Positions 16,803 to 27,147 are shown, counted from the stretch's first letter. The stretch: 27,375 bases of DNA from Ascoidea tarda (nom. inval.) (GCA_030560485.1 JAKTTS010000181.1:1-27375), one strand, 5' to 3'. Made by a program: numbers and translations. Notes: a model not told the origin generated them from the sequence alone.

Positions 16803-18257
16803 ATGAACCAGATCCATTCGTATTGCAGCAGAATGTCGAAGAGACTGTTATTGAACCAGAGATTCAAGATAACCATCTTGGTGGTGGTGTTGTTGGTCTC
16901 GTCGCTCTCAGTTTACTATTACAATGGGGATCTTGGGCAGCAGCCAAGTGGGCAGGATGATGGTTTGAAAATATTGTCCCATGGAGGTGCTGATGGATTT
17001 AGCGATGTCAATAGGGATGGATATGATGAATTGAAGAACAATCATGATACCAGTTATTTTAATGACGAAAAGGTTGTCGCTGATAATAATAATGACAATA
17101 ATAACAATAATAATGATAATGATAATAATCGTATTAATCATATTAGTCTTGATACATTAGACCAGAATCTACGGGATAAATTAAACAAGAATTTCAATGA
17201 AAAGCAACTATCGTTAACCAAGAGTGAATATCAAGATCTAGTCAAAGCATTTGAAGACAATCAGTACAGGATATTTAAAAAATCAAAAGCCAATGCTACA
17301 TTTGTGACATTGGCAAGAAACAGCGATATTTGGGGGATAGTTGGTGCAATTCGATCAGTTGAAGATCGATTTAATAAGAAGTTTCATTACGACTGGGTTT
17401 TCCTTAATGATGAAGAGTTTTCCCAAGACTTTATTGATGCAACGTCAGCAATTGTTTCGGGAAAGACCAAGTATGGAAAAATTCCCAAAGAACAATGGTC
17501 TTATCCCGATTTTCTTGATATTGAGAAAGCAGACAAAGCAAGAGAACAAATGAAAGAAAAAAGTATAATATATGGAGACTCAGTGTCTTATAGACACATG
17601 TGTAGGTTTGAATCAGGGTTCTTCTGGAGACATCCATTGTTAGATGAATATGACTGGTATTGGAGAGTTGAACCAGATATCAAATTTTATTGCGATATCG
17701 ACTACGATTTATTCAAGTTTATGGAGCTCACTAACCAAACATACGCATTTACCATATCGATTTATGAATTTGAAGCTACAATTCCAACACTATGGCAGAC
17801 TACAAAGGATTTCCTTAAGGAACATCCAGACTATTTACACAAGAACAATCTTATGAGTTTCCTATCTGATAATGGAGGAGAGAAATACAATTTATGTCAT
17901 TTCTGGTCGAATTTTGAGATTGCCAGCTTGAATTTCTTTAGAAGCCAAAAATATCGAGAGTATTTTGACTACTTGGATAAAACTGGGGGATTCTTTTACG
18001 AGAGATGGGGAGATGCGCCAATTCACTCGATTGCCATCAGCTTGTTTGAAGACCGTAACAAAATCCATTTTTTCGACGACATTGGATACAACCATGGCGT
18101 CTACCACAGCTGTCCTCTCAACACTGAGTTCCGAAAAAAACACCACTGTTCGTGTAACCCAGATGACGACTTCACCTGGAGAGGTTACAGCTGCACCACC
18201 AAATACTTTGATGTTCAAGGTCTTACCAAACCAGCAGAGTGGAAGGACTACACTTAG
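16803..18257 (+). CDS. Mannosyltransferase D, KRE2/KTR family (GT15)
   Basis: 484 residues, the longest of the four. The signal anchor is at about 22-39. The stem (40-140) includes an Asn/Asp run at about 94-109 encoded by AAT/AAC/GAT repeats. The catalytic domain is complete: KANATFVTLARNSDIW, SVEDRFNKKFHYDWVFLN, SYRHMCRFESGFFWRHPLL, EPD at 290-292, YNLCHFWSNFEIASLNFFRS, and YERWGDAPIHSIA with catalytic Glu400, then HCSCNPDDDFTWRGYSC. ATG 16833 (Met11) is an alternative start that aligns better with gene C (MSKRLLLNQRFKI versus MRLLINNYRFKI). In that alignment a CTG codon in D faces a TTA Leu codon in C. Two long blocks match gene C exactly. The 3' end is GC-rich and merges into a GC-rich flank. 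Confidence 0.95.
   Translation: MNQIHSYCSRMSKRLLLNQRFKITILVVVLLVSSLSVYYYNGDLGQQPSGQDDGLKILSHGGADGFSDVNRDGYDELKNNHDTSYFNDEKVVADNNNDNNNNNNDNDNNRINHISLDTLDQNLRDKLNKNFNEKQLSLTKSEYQDLVKAFEDNQYRIFKKSKANATFVTLARNSDIWGIVGAIRSVEDRFNKKFHYDWVFLNDEEFSQDFIDATSAIVSGKTKYGKIPKEQWSYPDFLDIEKADKAREQMKEKSIIYGDSVSYRHMCRFESGFFWRHPLLDEYDWYWRVEPDIKFYCDIDYDLFKFMELTNQTYAFTISIYEFEATIPTLWQTTKDFLKEHPDYLHKNNLMSFLSDNGGEKYNLCHFWSNFEIASLNFFRSQKYREYFDYLDKTGGFFYERWGDAPIHSIAISLFEDRNKIHFFDDIGYNHGVYHSCPLNTEFRKKHHCSCNPDDDFTWRGYSCTTKYFDVQGLTKPAEWKDYT
17585..17707 (+). repeat. 123-bp block identical to gene C, copy in gene D
   Basis: Partner of 15773-15895. The identity begins at the G before the TCT TAT codons and ends within the TACGA of the DIDYD motif; the next base differs (T here, C in gene C). 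Confidence 0.9.
17895..18034 (+). repeat. 140-bp block identical to gene C, copy in gene D
   Basis: Partner of 16083-16222. Immediately before it gene D has TTA and gene C has CTC for the same Leu. Immediately after it the Ala codon third base differs, and synonymous differences become frequent again. Confidence 0.9.
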
Positions 18258-19506
18258 TGTGCTTGTAACTGCACAAATACATGCTTTTGCATACTGTTGG
18301 ACGCACCAAGTCCACTTTTGTTCGGTGTTCGCTACTCGGTGTCACGAGATAGACCGCAATAACGAGACACGTGTCCAAGGTGCAGCTTCAAAACCCTCAC
18401 CATACTGCGAGATGAGAAGGAAAAGACGCCCGTGTCGACCACGCCTGCTGCGTTCAGCACCACAGAAGAAAGCCTGTTCATTCAGCAAAACCAGCGACTA
18501 CGAGAACAGTCCGGGCACAGCAGCGCAAACAAAGCTCGGGCCCGCTTTCCGGGAAGGTGCTGACGAGTTGTGCAAGTTATAAGGTGTCTGCAACATCCGC
18601 GCAACTTAGAACGGACAGGCACGGGCGGCCGAGTCAGAGCTGCGCGTGCTGCGTGTGCTGCGTGTGCTTCCTCTGCTTCTCCTGCTTGTTCCAGAGCTGG
18701 TTCTTGTGTTGGTGCAGCAGCGGTGTTTGTCTCCTTTCCAGCTGCTTTTGTCTGGCATCGTTTGCTGCTCTGCCAATTGCTCGTCTTTCTCTCTTTGCTG
18801 CTTTTCCTTTTTCGCTGTTTGGCTGTTCGCTTTTCTTTTCATTTTTCATCCTCTTCCACCTTCTCTTTCCTCCCCCTTAATTCGTCCAACTCATCCTCAC
18901 CAACTTTTGCCCACTCTAGCTAATTTCATAATCTTCCAATCTTATTGACCTTGAACACTTCATTAGATAAACTGCTAATTTTAAATCCACTGAAGTCCAG
19001 TTTATTATTACAAAGAAGAACTGATCAACAAATCAAAAACAATCAGACAGCAAATTCAAAAAAGAAATAAAGAAATAAAGAAAAAAACTGAAAAAATTTG
19101 AAAAAAAACAAACAAAAAACAAAAATCTAACTAACAGCATTATAACATTATCACTAAAAACAAAAACAATTGTTGAAAAAAAACAAAAAAAACTAAAAAG
19201 AACCGAATAAGAACTAAAAAATAGGTTCTTCATTTATCCTTCTATTCAATCCTTTTGTATTCTATTAATAATTTCTTTCTTTCTTATTTTCTAATATCTG
19301 GTTTCTAATCATTAATTATTAATTCTTCGCTTTCTATTCTTATTTCTCTACTCATTTTAATTTTCTAATTCTCTAATTCCTTATTATACGTATCATACTT
19401 ATTACTATTCTCTCGTCTATCTACTATCTACCTGTTTACTTATATTTATTGAGCTTGTTTTTATTTTTTTTTTTTTCTTAGAAAATTTTTTTTTAATTAA
19501 AAAAAA
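18258..19506. other. Long upstream region of the JSN1-like gene
   Basis: 1.25 kb in three parts. About 18258-18850 is GC-rich with repeated TGCTGCGTG-like words near 18644-18668 and a GACACGTGTC palindrome at 18366-18375 (E-box/Cbf1-type core). About 19010-19215 is strongly A-rich on the plus strand, and about 19216-19500 is T-rich, ending in a run of Ts, TTAG and poly-A before the ATG. Overlapping open frames at 18557-18950 on both strands reflect GC content and lack domains. The A-rich part could be 5' UTR. A leader intron ending near 19480 is possible, but no good 5' splice site was found. Confidence 0.5.
18366..18375. promoter_or_regulatory. GACACGTGTC palindrome (CACGTG core)
   Basis: A perfect 10-bp palindrome with the E-box core bound by yeast Cbf1 and Pho4-type bHLH proteins. 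It lies downstream of gene D and 1.1 kb upstream of the JSN1-like ATG. Functional use is inferred only. Confidence 0.25.
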
Positions 19507-20991
19507 ATGAGTAATCTCTCTCAATCTCAAGATTCAATTAATAACAGTAACAACATCAGTAATATCAACGCTCTCAAAAACAACAACCTAACTCCTAATT
19601 CAAATTTACACAAAATTTCAACCTCAAAATCACCAATTAGACCAGTCTCTCCCTCTTTGATTCAAACTTCAAATCAATTCAATTCTAATGATATTCAATT
19701 AAATTCTTTTCCCTCCTCAAATAACATCAATAATACAACCTAAAATCAAACTCAAAACCAAAACCAAAACCAAATTCCAAACACAAACAACACTAACAAC
19801 ACTAACAACAACATCACTACTAATACTAATATCTCGCCTCAACTAGGAAGTTTCAGATCAAGAACTAGAGCTGGCACCTTACCTTCAAGATTCTATCCCC
19901 TAGATTCTTTATCTACCAACAACTCCTCCTCTTCCTCTCTATTACTACCTCCCAACCAGATCAACAGCAACATCCCAAACAGCATCCCAAACAATATAAA
20001 CATCTCCCCTGTAATGGATCCTTTCAACTCCTCAAATCTAGATACCATCTCAACAAAAAGCACCTCCAGCTCAACTAGATTAAGATCTGGCTCGCTATTA
20101 ACCCTTAATGATTCAAACTCAATTTGGGGAAACAACACTAATTCATCCAATAACAACACAATCTCAATTCAAAATTTAACTCCAAATGAATTGATTTCCT
20201 CAAATAATATAGACAACACTTCTTCCATCACCACCACCAGCAACAATAACCCTGAAAATATCAACAGTACAATTACTGCTAATAACAATATTCCGGCCTT
20301 AAGACACCACCACTCAATCCAAAGTCTCTTGGGAATCAATGAAGACCATCTAAACCTCATTTCAAATCTAAATCCAAATCTAAACCTAAACCCAATCAAC
20401 AACCTCAACAACTTGGGTCTCCTCAACAACAGAGCAAGGTCTTATACAACCAACAATGCTGTTCAACAGCCAACAAATAACTTTTTTCTTGGAAATGGTG
20501 GCAACGATTCTCTATCAAATCATCATTTTGAAATAATTAACGAGTATCAACTACAAAATATCCACGACATGTCTCCCTACGATTACGAATTTAACATAAG
20601 CAACATTAACAATAACGCCACTCCCAATAACACTGCTTCCACTACTATTAATAAAAATATTAATAACCCAAACACAAACAACAGCTCAAATATAAACCTC
20701 AATTCATCAAATTCCAACAACGCCTCTGCAAATAACAACTCAATCCCAAATGATTATCTCTCTTATGGAAATGCAATCAATAACCAAAACTTGCTACTCA
20801 ATAAAATCGATGAAATCAATAGACCCAGAGCTCAAACTTATTCTGCTGGAATCAATGGTTTGAATCCGATTCTATCTCAAATTCTACCTCAAAATAACAT
20901 CAATGATCTCAATGATCAATATTACAACAATCCCAATAACTTCAACAACAATAACAATAACAATAACAATAGCAACACCACCACCACCAAC

Positions 20992-21024
<33 letters not shown>

Positions 21025-24000
21025 CAAAATAACACTCAAAATAACACTCAAAATAATAGTAATCAAAACAACAAAAACAACATCCTTATCAACAACAACA
21101 ACTCAAATACCAACCAACTACCTCAACAGTTACAAAATAACCCAATTCAGTATCCTGACCTTAGCAGAATCAACCAAAACCATCGCCATCAACCCAATAA
21201 TAATGACTTAATCCCCATCAATAATAATTCAAACTTGAATCTATCAACTCCCTTATTATTAGATAACATTCCTTTAAAAAATTTAAATTATACTTCAACT
21301 TTTAATAATCCAACTTTAGGCCCAACTAATATTGTATTATTACTTAATTTACCCCCTTTAATCTATAATGTAACAACTAGTTTCAACTTATTTAAAATGT
21401 GTTCTAGATTTGGAAACGTTTTAAGTGTTAGAGTTTTCAATTCTTCAAATTCTCTATTATCTAATAGCCCAAGTGATTCCTCAAAAGAAATCCAAATTAA
21501 AAAAGATTCAAAAGAAATTACTAAATCTGAAATGGCAACAATTTCTGAAGCCGCTGAAGAGGGAATTGATCTTGACGATGATTGTTTAAACAATCAAAAC
21601 AATCAATCCACTAACATTAACCAAAATGAAAACGAGATCTCCCTAGATTCCTCTACAAATAATTCCATTCCAAAACCTGAAATTGAAAATATATCAGCTT
21701 TGATTGAATTTGAATCCATGGATGTGGCGATGCAAGCAAAAGCTCAATTAAATCATCGTGAAATTTATAGTGGTTGGCAATGTTATACTGGTTTTGCTAA
21801 AATGTTAAACCCACCTCAAGAAATTCAAAAGGATCTAAAGCAAAAACTGCCTCAACAATCTAATGGCAAACGCTCAAGAGCCAATAGCTTGCAGGATTCT
21901 TCAAATTCTTCTCCTGGCTCTAAACAAATTGATAATGAAAAGGAAAAAAATAAAAAGTCTTCAATTCCAGTTACTATTAAAGACATTGCACCTGCCTTTC
22001 AAGATGTCATTGGTGATTTGCTTGTTTTAGTCAAAAAATTTAATCATTTGAAAAATACAGTTGAACAGCCACAGGAAATCAAATTTTCCGAATCAGAAAT
22101 TAACTATTATATCTCAAAGGCTGTTAATTATAGTGGTTCCGAAAAAGACTATGGTCCATTACCTGATCCAATTGCGATTCGCCAGTTTGACGCACCAAAA
22201 TTGCGCGAAATTCGTAAATCTATAGAATCTAATTCATTGTCCAAATTTGAAGTTGAAGAATTAGCATTGGCTATGCTTGGTGAACTAGCTGAATTGTCTT
22301 CTGACTATCTTGGTAACACTGTTGTTCAAAAAATCTTTGATATTTGCGATAATTGCATTAAAGACATTATGCTAAGAGAAGTTTCAAAATACTTGTGTCA
22401 AATGGGTATACATAAAAATGGTACATGGGCTGCTCAAAAAATTATTAACGTTGCAAGTAGTCCAAGACAAAAACAAATCATCTCCAAAAGCTTATTGCCT
22501 TATATTACGCCATTATTTAAAGATACTTTTGGAAATTATGTCTTACAATGCTGTCTAAAATTTGGGTCTCCTTGGAATGATTTTATTATTGAGGTTATGC
22601 TAGCCAATTTTTGGAACATTTCTCAAGACAGATTTGGTTCAAGAGCTATTAGAGCATTTTTAGAAAGCTCGGACTCAAATTTTGAACAAACTGTTTTACT
22701 ATCATCTGTAATTGTATTGTATGCTGAATATTTAGCAACGAACTCCAACGGATCGTTGTTATTAACATGGTTTTTAGATACTTGTACATTATCTGATAGA
22801 CATAGAATATTGGCACCAAGATTATTGTCACACATGGCTCAGTTATGCACACACAAATTGGGTTGTTTAACTATTTTGAAAATATTAAATAACAGAACTG
22901 ATACTAGAGGAGGCGAGATAATATTGAATGCTTTATTTGGGGAATATGATCCTTCAAAACCATTAAATAGTGAAGCTGGAGAACAACTAATTTCTGACTT
23001 CAATGAACCAAAAACTAACAACGTCAATAATGATAATACTAATATCAATAACGAAAATAACAGCGCTGGAATTATCAATGAGAATAGGCTATTCAACGGA
23101 TCCGAAAATGAAATTGACAAGAAAAATGACGATAAGGACACTGTTTCCGAAAATAAATTAGAGAATTTTGATGTTGGCGTTAATCTTTTAAACAATTTGT
23201 CATCGTCTAGTTCCTTAAATAATGAGAATTTTAATCATAAAGGAAAACCTCACAATTTGAATCAAGTTCCTCCACCTGAGTTACTACATCAAATATTAAG
23301 TGAAAATAATTATGGTGCAACATTTATCCACAAAGTATTATCAACACCATTAATTTCGGAGGGAAAAACTCCTGAATGCAAGAATTTTATTATTGAGCAA
23401 ATTAGAACAGTTTTACTTGACATGAATCCATCATATCAGGGATATAAGAGATTGATGGAAGAAGTTGGATTAAATAAAAACGATGGAAATGGAAATAGAC
23501 ATCATCATGGACATTCAAGAAGTCACTCCTCAAATAGAAGAAGAAATAAAAACAACAATAGCAACAATAACAGTAACAATAATAACAATAGCAGCAACAA
23601 CAATAATATTTATAGTAGTATCATTCCTTCTGAAATTATCAATCCACTTGCGGGACAGCTTCCATCAAATTTCATAATGAATAACCAAGGTAACCAATTC
23701 ATGGACAATAATGGAATTGTTTTTAATGGGTTGGCAAATAATAACTTCAACAACTTTCTTAATCAACTTCCAAACAATGGTATGATGAACAATAATAACT
23801 TGAGTAACAGTATGGGAAGTATCAATAACCTCAATAACATTAACAACAATGTTATGAACAATAACAAAAATTTCAATATTGGAGGAATGCCGCCATCATC
23901 TGGAGGTAGATATGATATGGCCAATATGAACCATGGATTTGAACAAATGAATCTAAATGGGTTTATGAATTCGATCAATAAGTTACCTCAAGGTCCTGGG

Positions 24001-24222
24001 CCACAATCGCAACAGACAATAGGATTTGGAAATCCTTTGCCTAATTTAATCTCTGGAAACAATCCAAATTTTATCAATAATATGAACAGTCATATGGGCA
24101 ATAACAATATCAACAATATAAATAATGCTATAAATAATGGGATGGGTAATCAAATTCACCAACAAATCAATAATGGGTCTTTTGGGCAATTTAATGGAAA
24201 TAACTTTGGAGGATTTCATTGA
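19507..24222 (+). CDS. JSN1: JSN1/PUF1-like RRM and Pumilio RNA-binding protein, frame broken by one TAA
   Basis: The frame from ATG 19507 to TGA 24222 spans 1,571 codons, with one internal TAA at codon 79. Jsn1 binds mRNAs for membrane and mitochondria-associated proteins. Visible parts: N-terminal Asn/Gln/Ser-rich region; LGSFRSRTRAGTLPSRFYP (about codons 114-132) and LRSGSLLTLNDSNSIWG; a long prion-like Asn region; a split RRM (about codons 607-760: NIVLLLNLPP..SRFGNVLSVRVF then ALIEFESMDVAMQAKAQL); and YGPLPDPIAIRQFDAPKLREIRKSIESN leading into the Puf repeats (about codons 925-1130, with a late NNYGATFIHKVLS) that match Jsn1 closely. The C-terminal 250 residues are Asn/Met/Gly-rich. The first ATG after the TAA is 20014, giving 1,402 residues with RRM and Puf intact but losing the conserved RSRTRAGTLPSRF segment. 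PUF2 is the alternative name. Confidence 0.9.
19741..19743 (+). other. In-frame TAA inside the JSN1-like reading frame
   Basis: Codon 79 of the frame is TAA, within the series ACC TAA AAT CAA ACT CAA AAC CAA. Both sides are open in the same frame, with 78 codons before it and 90 codons to the next ATG at 20014. The neighbours are mostly CAA and AAC, so a single C-to-T change of CAA explains it most simply. No convincing GTATGT-type 5' splice site was found between 19507 and 19741. Confidence 0.9.
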
Positions 24223-24912
24223 AAAATACACACTTGTTTTTTTGTTTTTTTTTTAATTTTTTTTTCAACATTAGTTTAAAACCTCAAGAATTTTTTATTA
24301 GTCTATCATGCATTTATTTTTCAATTTTTTAATTTTTAGATTTTAAATTTTAATTTCAATTTATCACTATTTATGGCATTATTAACCCCAGAAACAAGAG
24401 AGTTTGTGAAAAGCTGTTTTATGTTCTTTGTAAATTTTTTTATCATAATATAAGTTTTTATTTTCATGTGTCTTCATTTTGATGATTTACATCTATTTCA
24501 ATCGTTGTTCTTTTATTACACTACTATTTTTTATATACTTTAGTTCTAGTTATATAGTTTGAATACTGAAATAACCCAATACACGTTGGAGTACAATTTC
24601 TTTAACTTCCTCTGTTTTTTTTACTTCTGCTTCTTCTGTTTCTTTTGCTTCTTCTATTTCCTTTGCCATCGCCCACTTGGGACGTTTTTTTTGTGGCCTT
24701 TTTTGCTAAATTCCGGTACTATCACGTGATGAATATTCCGATCAGACCGGGAAACTATTCCAAATTGTGCTTCCAAATTTATCATTTAGCTGGTTCTTCT
24801 GCTGCTTCTGCTTTCTCCCTTTAGCCCTTATTCATCTTCTAGAGTCTTTCTCTAGATGATTTATATATGCCTTTATTATTTTGGTTTAATACTGTTTTAT
24901 TGAAGTGGAATT
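24223..24912. other. Intergenic: JSN1-like 3' flank and MAG2-like promoter
   Basis: 690 bp. T-rich 3' flank (24230-24360), then an AT-rich middle, then a promoter part with pyrimidine runs (TTCTGCTTCTTCTGTTTC-like near 24620-24650) and the palindrome at 24721-24730. No ORF or RNA gene was recognised. Confidence 0.55.
24721..24730. promoter_or_regulatory. ATCACGTGAT palindrome upstream of the MAG2-like gene
   Basis: A perfect 10-bp palindrome with the TCACGTGA core, the CDEI/Cbf1-type sequence. It lies 183 bp upstream of the ATG, a normal distance for a yeast upstream element. Binding is inferred, not shown. Confidence 0.4.
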
Positions 24913-27147
24913 ATGAAGTCTGAAAAGGATTCAAGCTCTCAAAAACAATTGCAACTACAATCATCCCAATCAAAAACTAACGAGAACACCAAGTTCCAAC
25001 AAAAGGCTTTGAAAATGGACAAAAACAAGACCTTGGGTCGAGAAAATAATAGCAAGTTAAAATCTGGTAGCTATAGATCTCAAAAGAAATATAAAAAGCT
25101 TCTTTTTGAAGATTACGATGAGTTCCAATTCTCCTACTCTACTTATAATGGCAATAGAAGTAATAATGATAATACTAGAAATTCCAATAGTAAAAATGCT
25201 AATTTTCACCAGTCATCAAAAAACAGAAATAATTCCAAAAAAAACAATTTTGTTCATCTTAAGGGTGAATCTTATATAAACGCAAATTTTAAATTTTTAG
25301 TTGACTTTAGAGACGATTATAAAAATCAAATCTTCGATCCAAATGTTCCCATTGAGCATCATAGCATTTTAAGAGTGATAGTTCAAAAAAAGATTTCTTG
25401 TCCTATATGCCTTGAAGAAAATTTGATTGCTCCAAGGATGATTAACTGTGGCCATTGTTTTTGTTTAACTTGCTTACTACGGTTTTTAGATGCTGAAGAT
25501 ATCACCTCAAAATCTAATACTACCTCCAACAATAACCACTCAATGAACTTCCGTAACAATAGTTTTAGTTCTAATAATTTGGTGTCTCTTGAAAATTGCA
25601 AAAATAAAAAGAAGCAATGCCCTGTTTGTCATTATAAAGTTAACAATAACTTAATCTCACCAGTATTGATTGACTCAACTTTCGATGAAAGATTTGATTT
25701 ACCGAAACCAAATCAAGATTGTGTAATGAATTTACTAATAAAACCTCATAATTCGATACTCTCTTTACCAATTTCCAATAACCCAAATTTCAAAAAGTTG
25801 ACTAACATTCCATGGTGCTGCTCATCTCATGACGAATTAAACAATTTAAGTCAGGAAATTTACCCTTATACTAGAATTATGAAAGGAGACTTGAATTTTA
25901 TAGTTAATCAGTATAAGCTTGAAAAAACTGGAATATTAACCCAATTTAATGAGGATTTATTGTTGTATAGTGGAAATAAAGCCGCTACTGATGATTTGCA
26001 ACTTTATGTTAATAAAGCAATATCAGAAATTGACGAATCAATTGAAATTTTCAAAAAAAAGTTTTCGGTACATCTTAATAACAAAGGTAGTATCAAGGAC
26101 AATACCCATTTTAATGAAAAGTCTAATAACGAGTTCCATGACTCTTTAAACTTAGACTCCTTAATCAAAAACATTGATAGCCTAAATATTGATTCTGATA
26201 CTAATAATAACAATAACGATAACAATAATGGTAATTATGATGTATTATCAGCATATAATGAAGCTAACTCTTATTTTTATTATCAAACCTCTTTCAAGTC
26301 TAATATTGTTTATTTGTTATCCTCCTTTGATAGAAGAATTTTAAGAAGTTTATTTGTCAATTATGCAAATTTTCCTTCTAATATTCTAATTAGAATTCAA
26401 AATATAACTTACGGGGAGATATTAACATTTGAAAATGTCACTAGAGAATATAAATATTTAAGTCATTTACCTGCTGGCTCCGAATTGGCATTTATTGAAA
26501 TAGATTGGCAATATATGGCTAAAAATTGCAAAACAAATGAAAACTATATTAAATTGCCAAGCAATATTTATAATGAGTTTAAAAAGGAAATAATGAATAG
26601 ATGGAAGAAAAATAAAGATAGACACTATCGAGAAGAGAGAAATAAACAAAATGCAATGAAAAGTTTAGAGAAAAAAACCAAGGATTTTTATAGAGCCGAA
26701 AATGATGGTTGGGGAGTTAGCTATTATGATGATTATGAGAATTCTTTAGCAAATAGAACAATTGAATTTAATGATGAATCCTTTCCTGAGTTAAAAATCA
26801 ACAATAATAACCAACGAGTAATTAGTGGTGAAAATAATAACAACGGATATCAAAATAATAAAGAAAAAGATTTTAATACAAATGATGGAATTAGTAACAG
26901 GAATGGAGACAAAAGTTTCAGGACTACAGTTTGGGGTACAAAAATTGCATTAGATCCTTTAGATGAATTGGAGAAATCGAAGCAGTATGAAATTGAGTTA
27001 AATCAAAACAAAGATAAATTAGAAGAAATTTTAAATCTGACTAGGTTGAAAAATGAAATTAAAAAGGAAATTAAAAAAAATAAGAAAAACAAGAAAAATA
27101 AGAGAAAATTATTTGTTATTTCAGATCCATTGTTTGAACAAAATTAA
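24913..27147 (+). CDS. MAG2: MAG2/RNF10-type RING E3 ubiquitin ligase
   Basis: 744 residues. The RING is near the N-terminal third: Cys163-x2-Cys166-x12-Cys179-x-His181-x2-Cys184-x2-Cys187, then Cys236-x2-Cys239. About 48 Ser/Asn-rich residues separate the sixth and seventh ligands, a large loop. NANFKFLVDFRD before the RING and CPICLEENLIAPRMINCGHCFCLTCLL are characteristic of RNF10 and yeast Mag2, which mono-ubiquitylate small-subunit ribosomal proteins (uS3, uS5) in ribosome quality control and 18S decay. Residues about 270-650 contain the conserved RNF10 body, including YFYYQTSFKSNIVYLLSSFDRRIL and YLSHLPAGSELAFIEIDW. FRTTVWGTKIALDPL and a Lys-rich C-terminus follow. The start is ATG 24913 after an in-frame TGA at 24901. 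The family call is strong; orthology to Mag2 is inferred. Confidence 0.92.
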   Translation: MKSEKDSSSQKQLQLQSSQSKTNENTKFQQKALKMDKNKTLGRENNSKLKSGSYRSQKKYKKLLFEDYDEFQFSYSTYNGNRSNNDNTRNSNSKNANFHQSSKNRNNSKKNNFVHLKGESYINANFKFLVDFRDDYKNQIFDPNVPIEHHSILRVIVQKKISCPICLEENLIAPRMINCGHCFCLTCLLRFLDAEDITSKSNTTSNNNHSMNFRNNSFSSNNLVSLENCKNKKKQCPVCHYKVNNNLISPVLIDSTFDERFDLPKPNQDCVMNLLIKPHNSILSLPISNNPNFKKLTNIPWCCSSHDELNNLSQEIYPYTRIMKGDLNFIVNQYKLEKTGILTQFNEDLLLYSGNKAATDDLQLYVNKAISEIDESIEIFKKKFSVHLNNKGSIKDNTHFNEKSNNEFHDSLNLDSLIKNIDSLNIDSDTNNNNNDNNNGNYDVLSAYNEANSYFYYQTSFKSNIVYLLSSFDRRILRSLFVNYANFPSNILIRIQNITYGEILTFENVTREYKYLSHLPAGSELAFIEIDWQYMAKNCKTNENYIKLPSNIYNEFKKEIMNRWKKNKDRHYREERNKQNAMKSLEKKTKDFYRAENDGWGVSYYDDYENSLANRTIEFNDESFPELKINNNNQRVISGENNNNGYQNNKEKDFNTNDGISNRNGDKSFRTTVWGTKIALDPLDELEKSKQYEIELNQNKDKLEEILNLTRLKNEIKKEIKKNKKNKKNKRKLFVISDPLFEQN

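Noticed and set aside
15978-18218. Two near-identical minus-strand ORFs within genes C and D
   Set aside because: Their similarity simply reflects the identical 140-bp plus-strand block; the opposite strand encodes the GT15 domain.
10917-18257. Mobile-element origin of the tandem array
   Set aside because: No terminal repeats, transposase, reverse transcriptase or target-site duplications were seen around or between the four genes; unequal crossing-over explains the array.
18557-18948. Overlapping ORFs upstream of the JSN1-like gene
   Set aside because: Frames are open on both strands with Cys/Leu/Ser/Phe-biased translations of pyrimidine-rich repeats, and none matches a protein.
20884-21211. 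Frames opposite and alongside the JSN1-like Asn-rich region (Val/Ile- or Thr-rich translations)
   Set aside because: They are frame-shifted or reverse readings of AAC/AAT/ACC repeats inside a clearly conserved coding frame.
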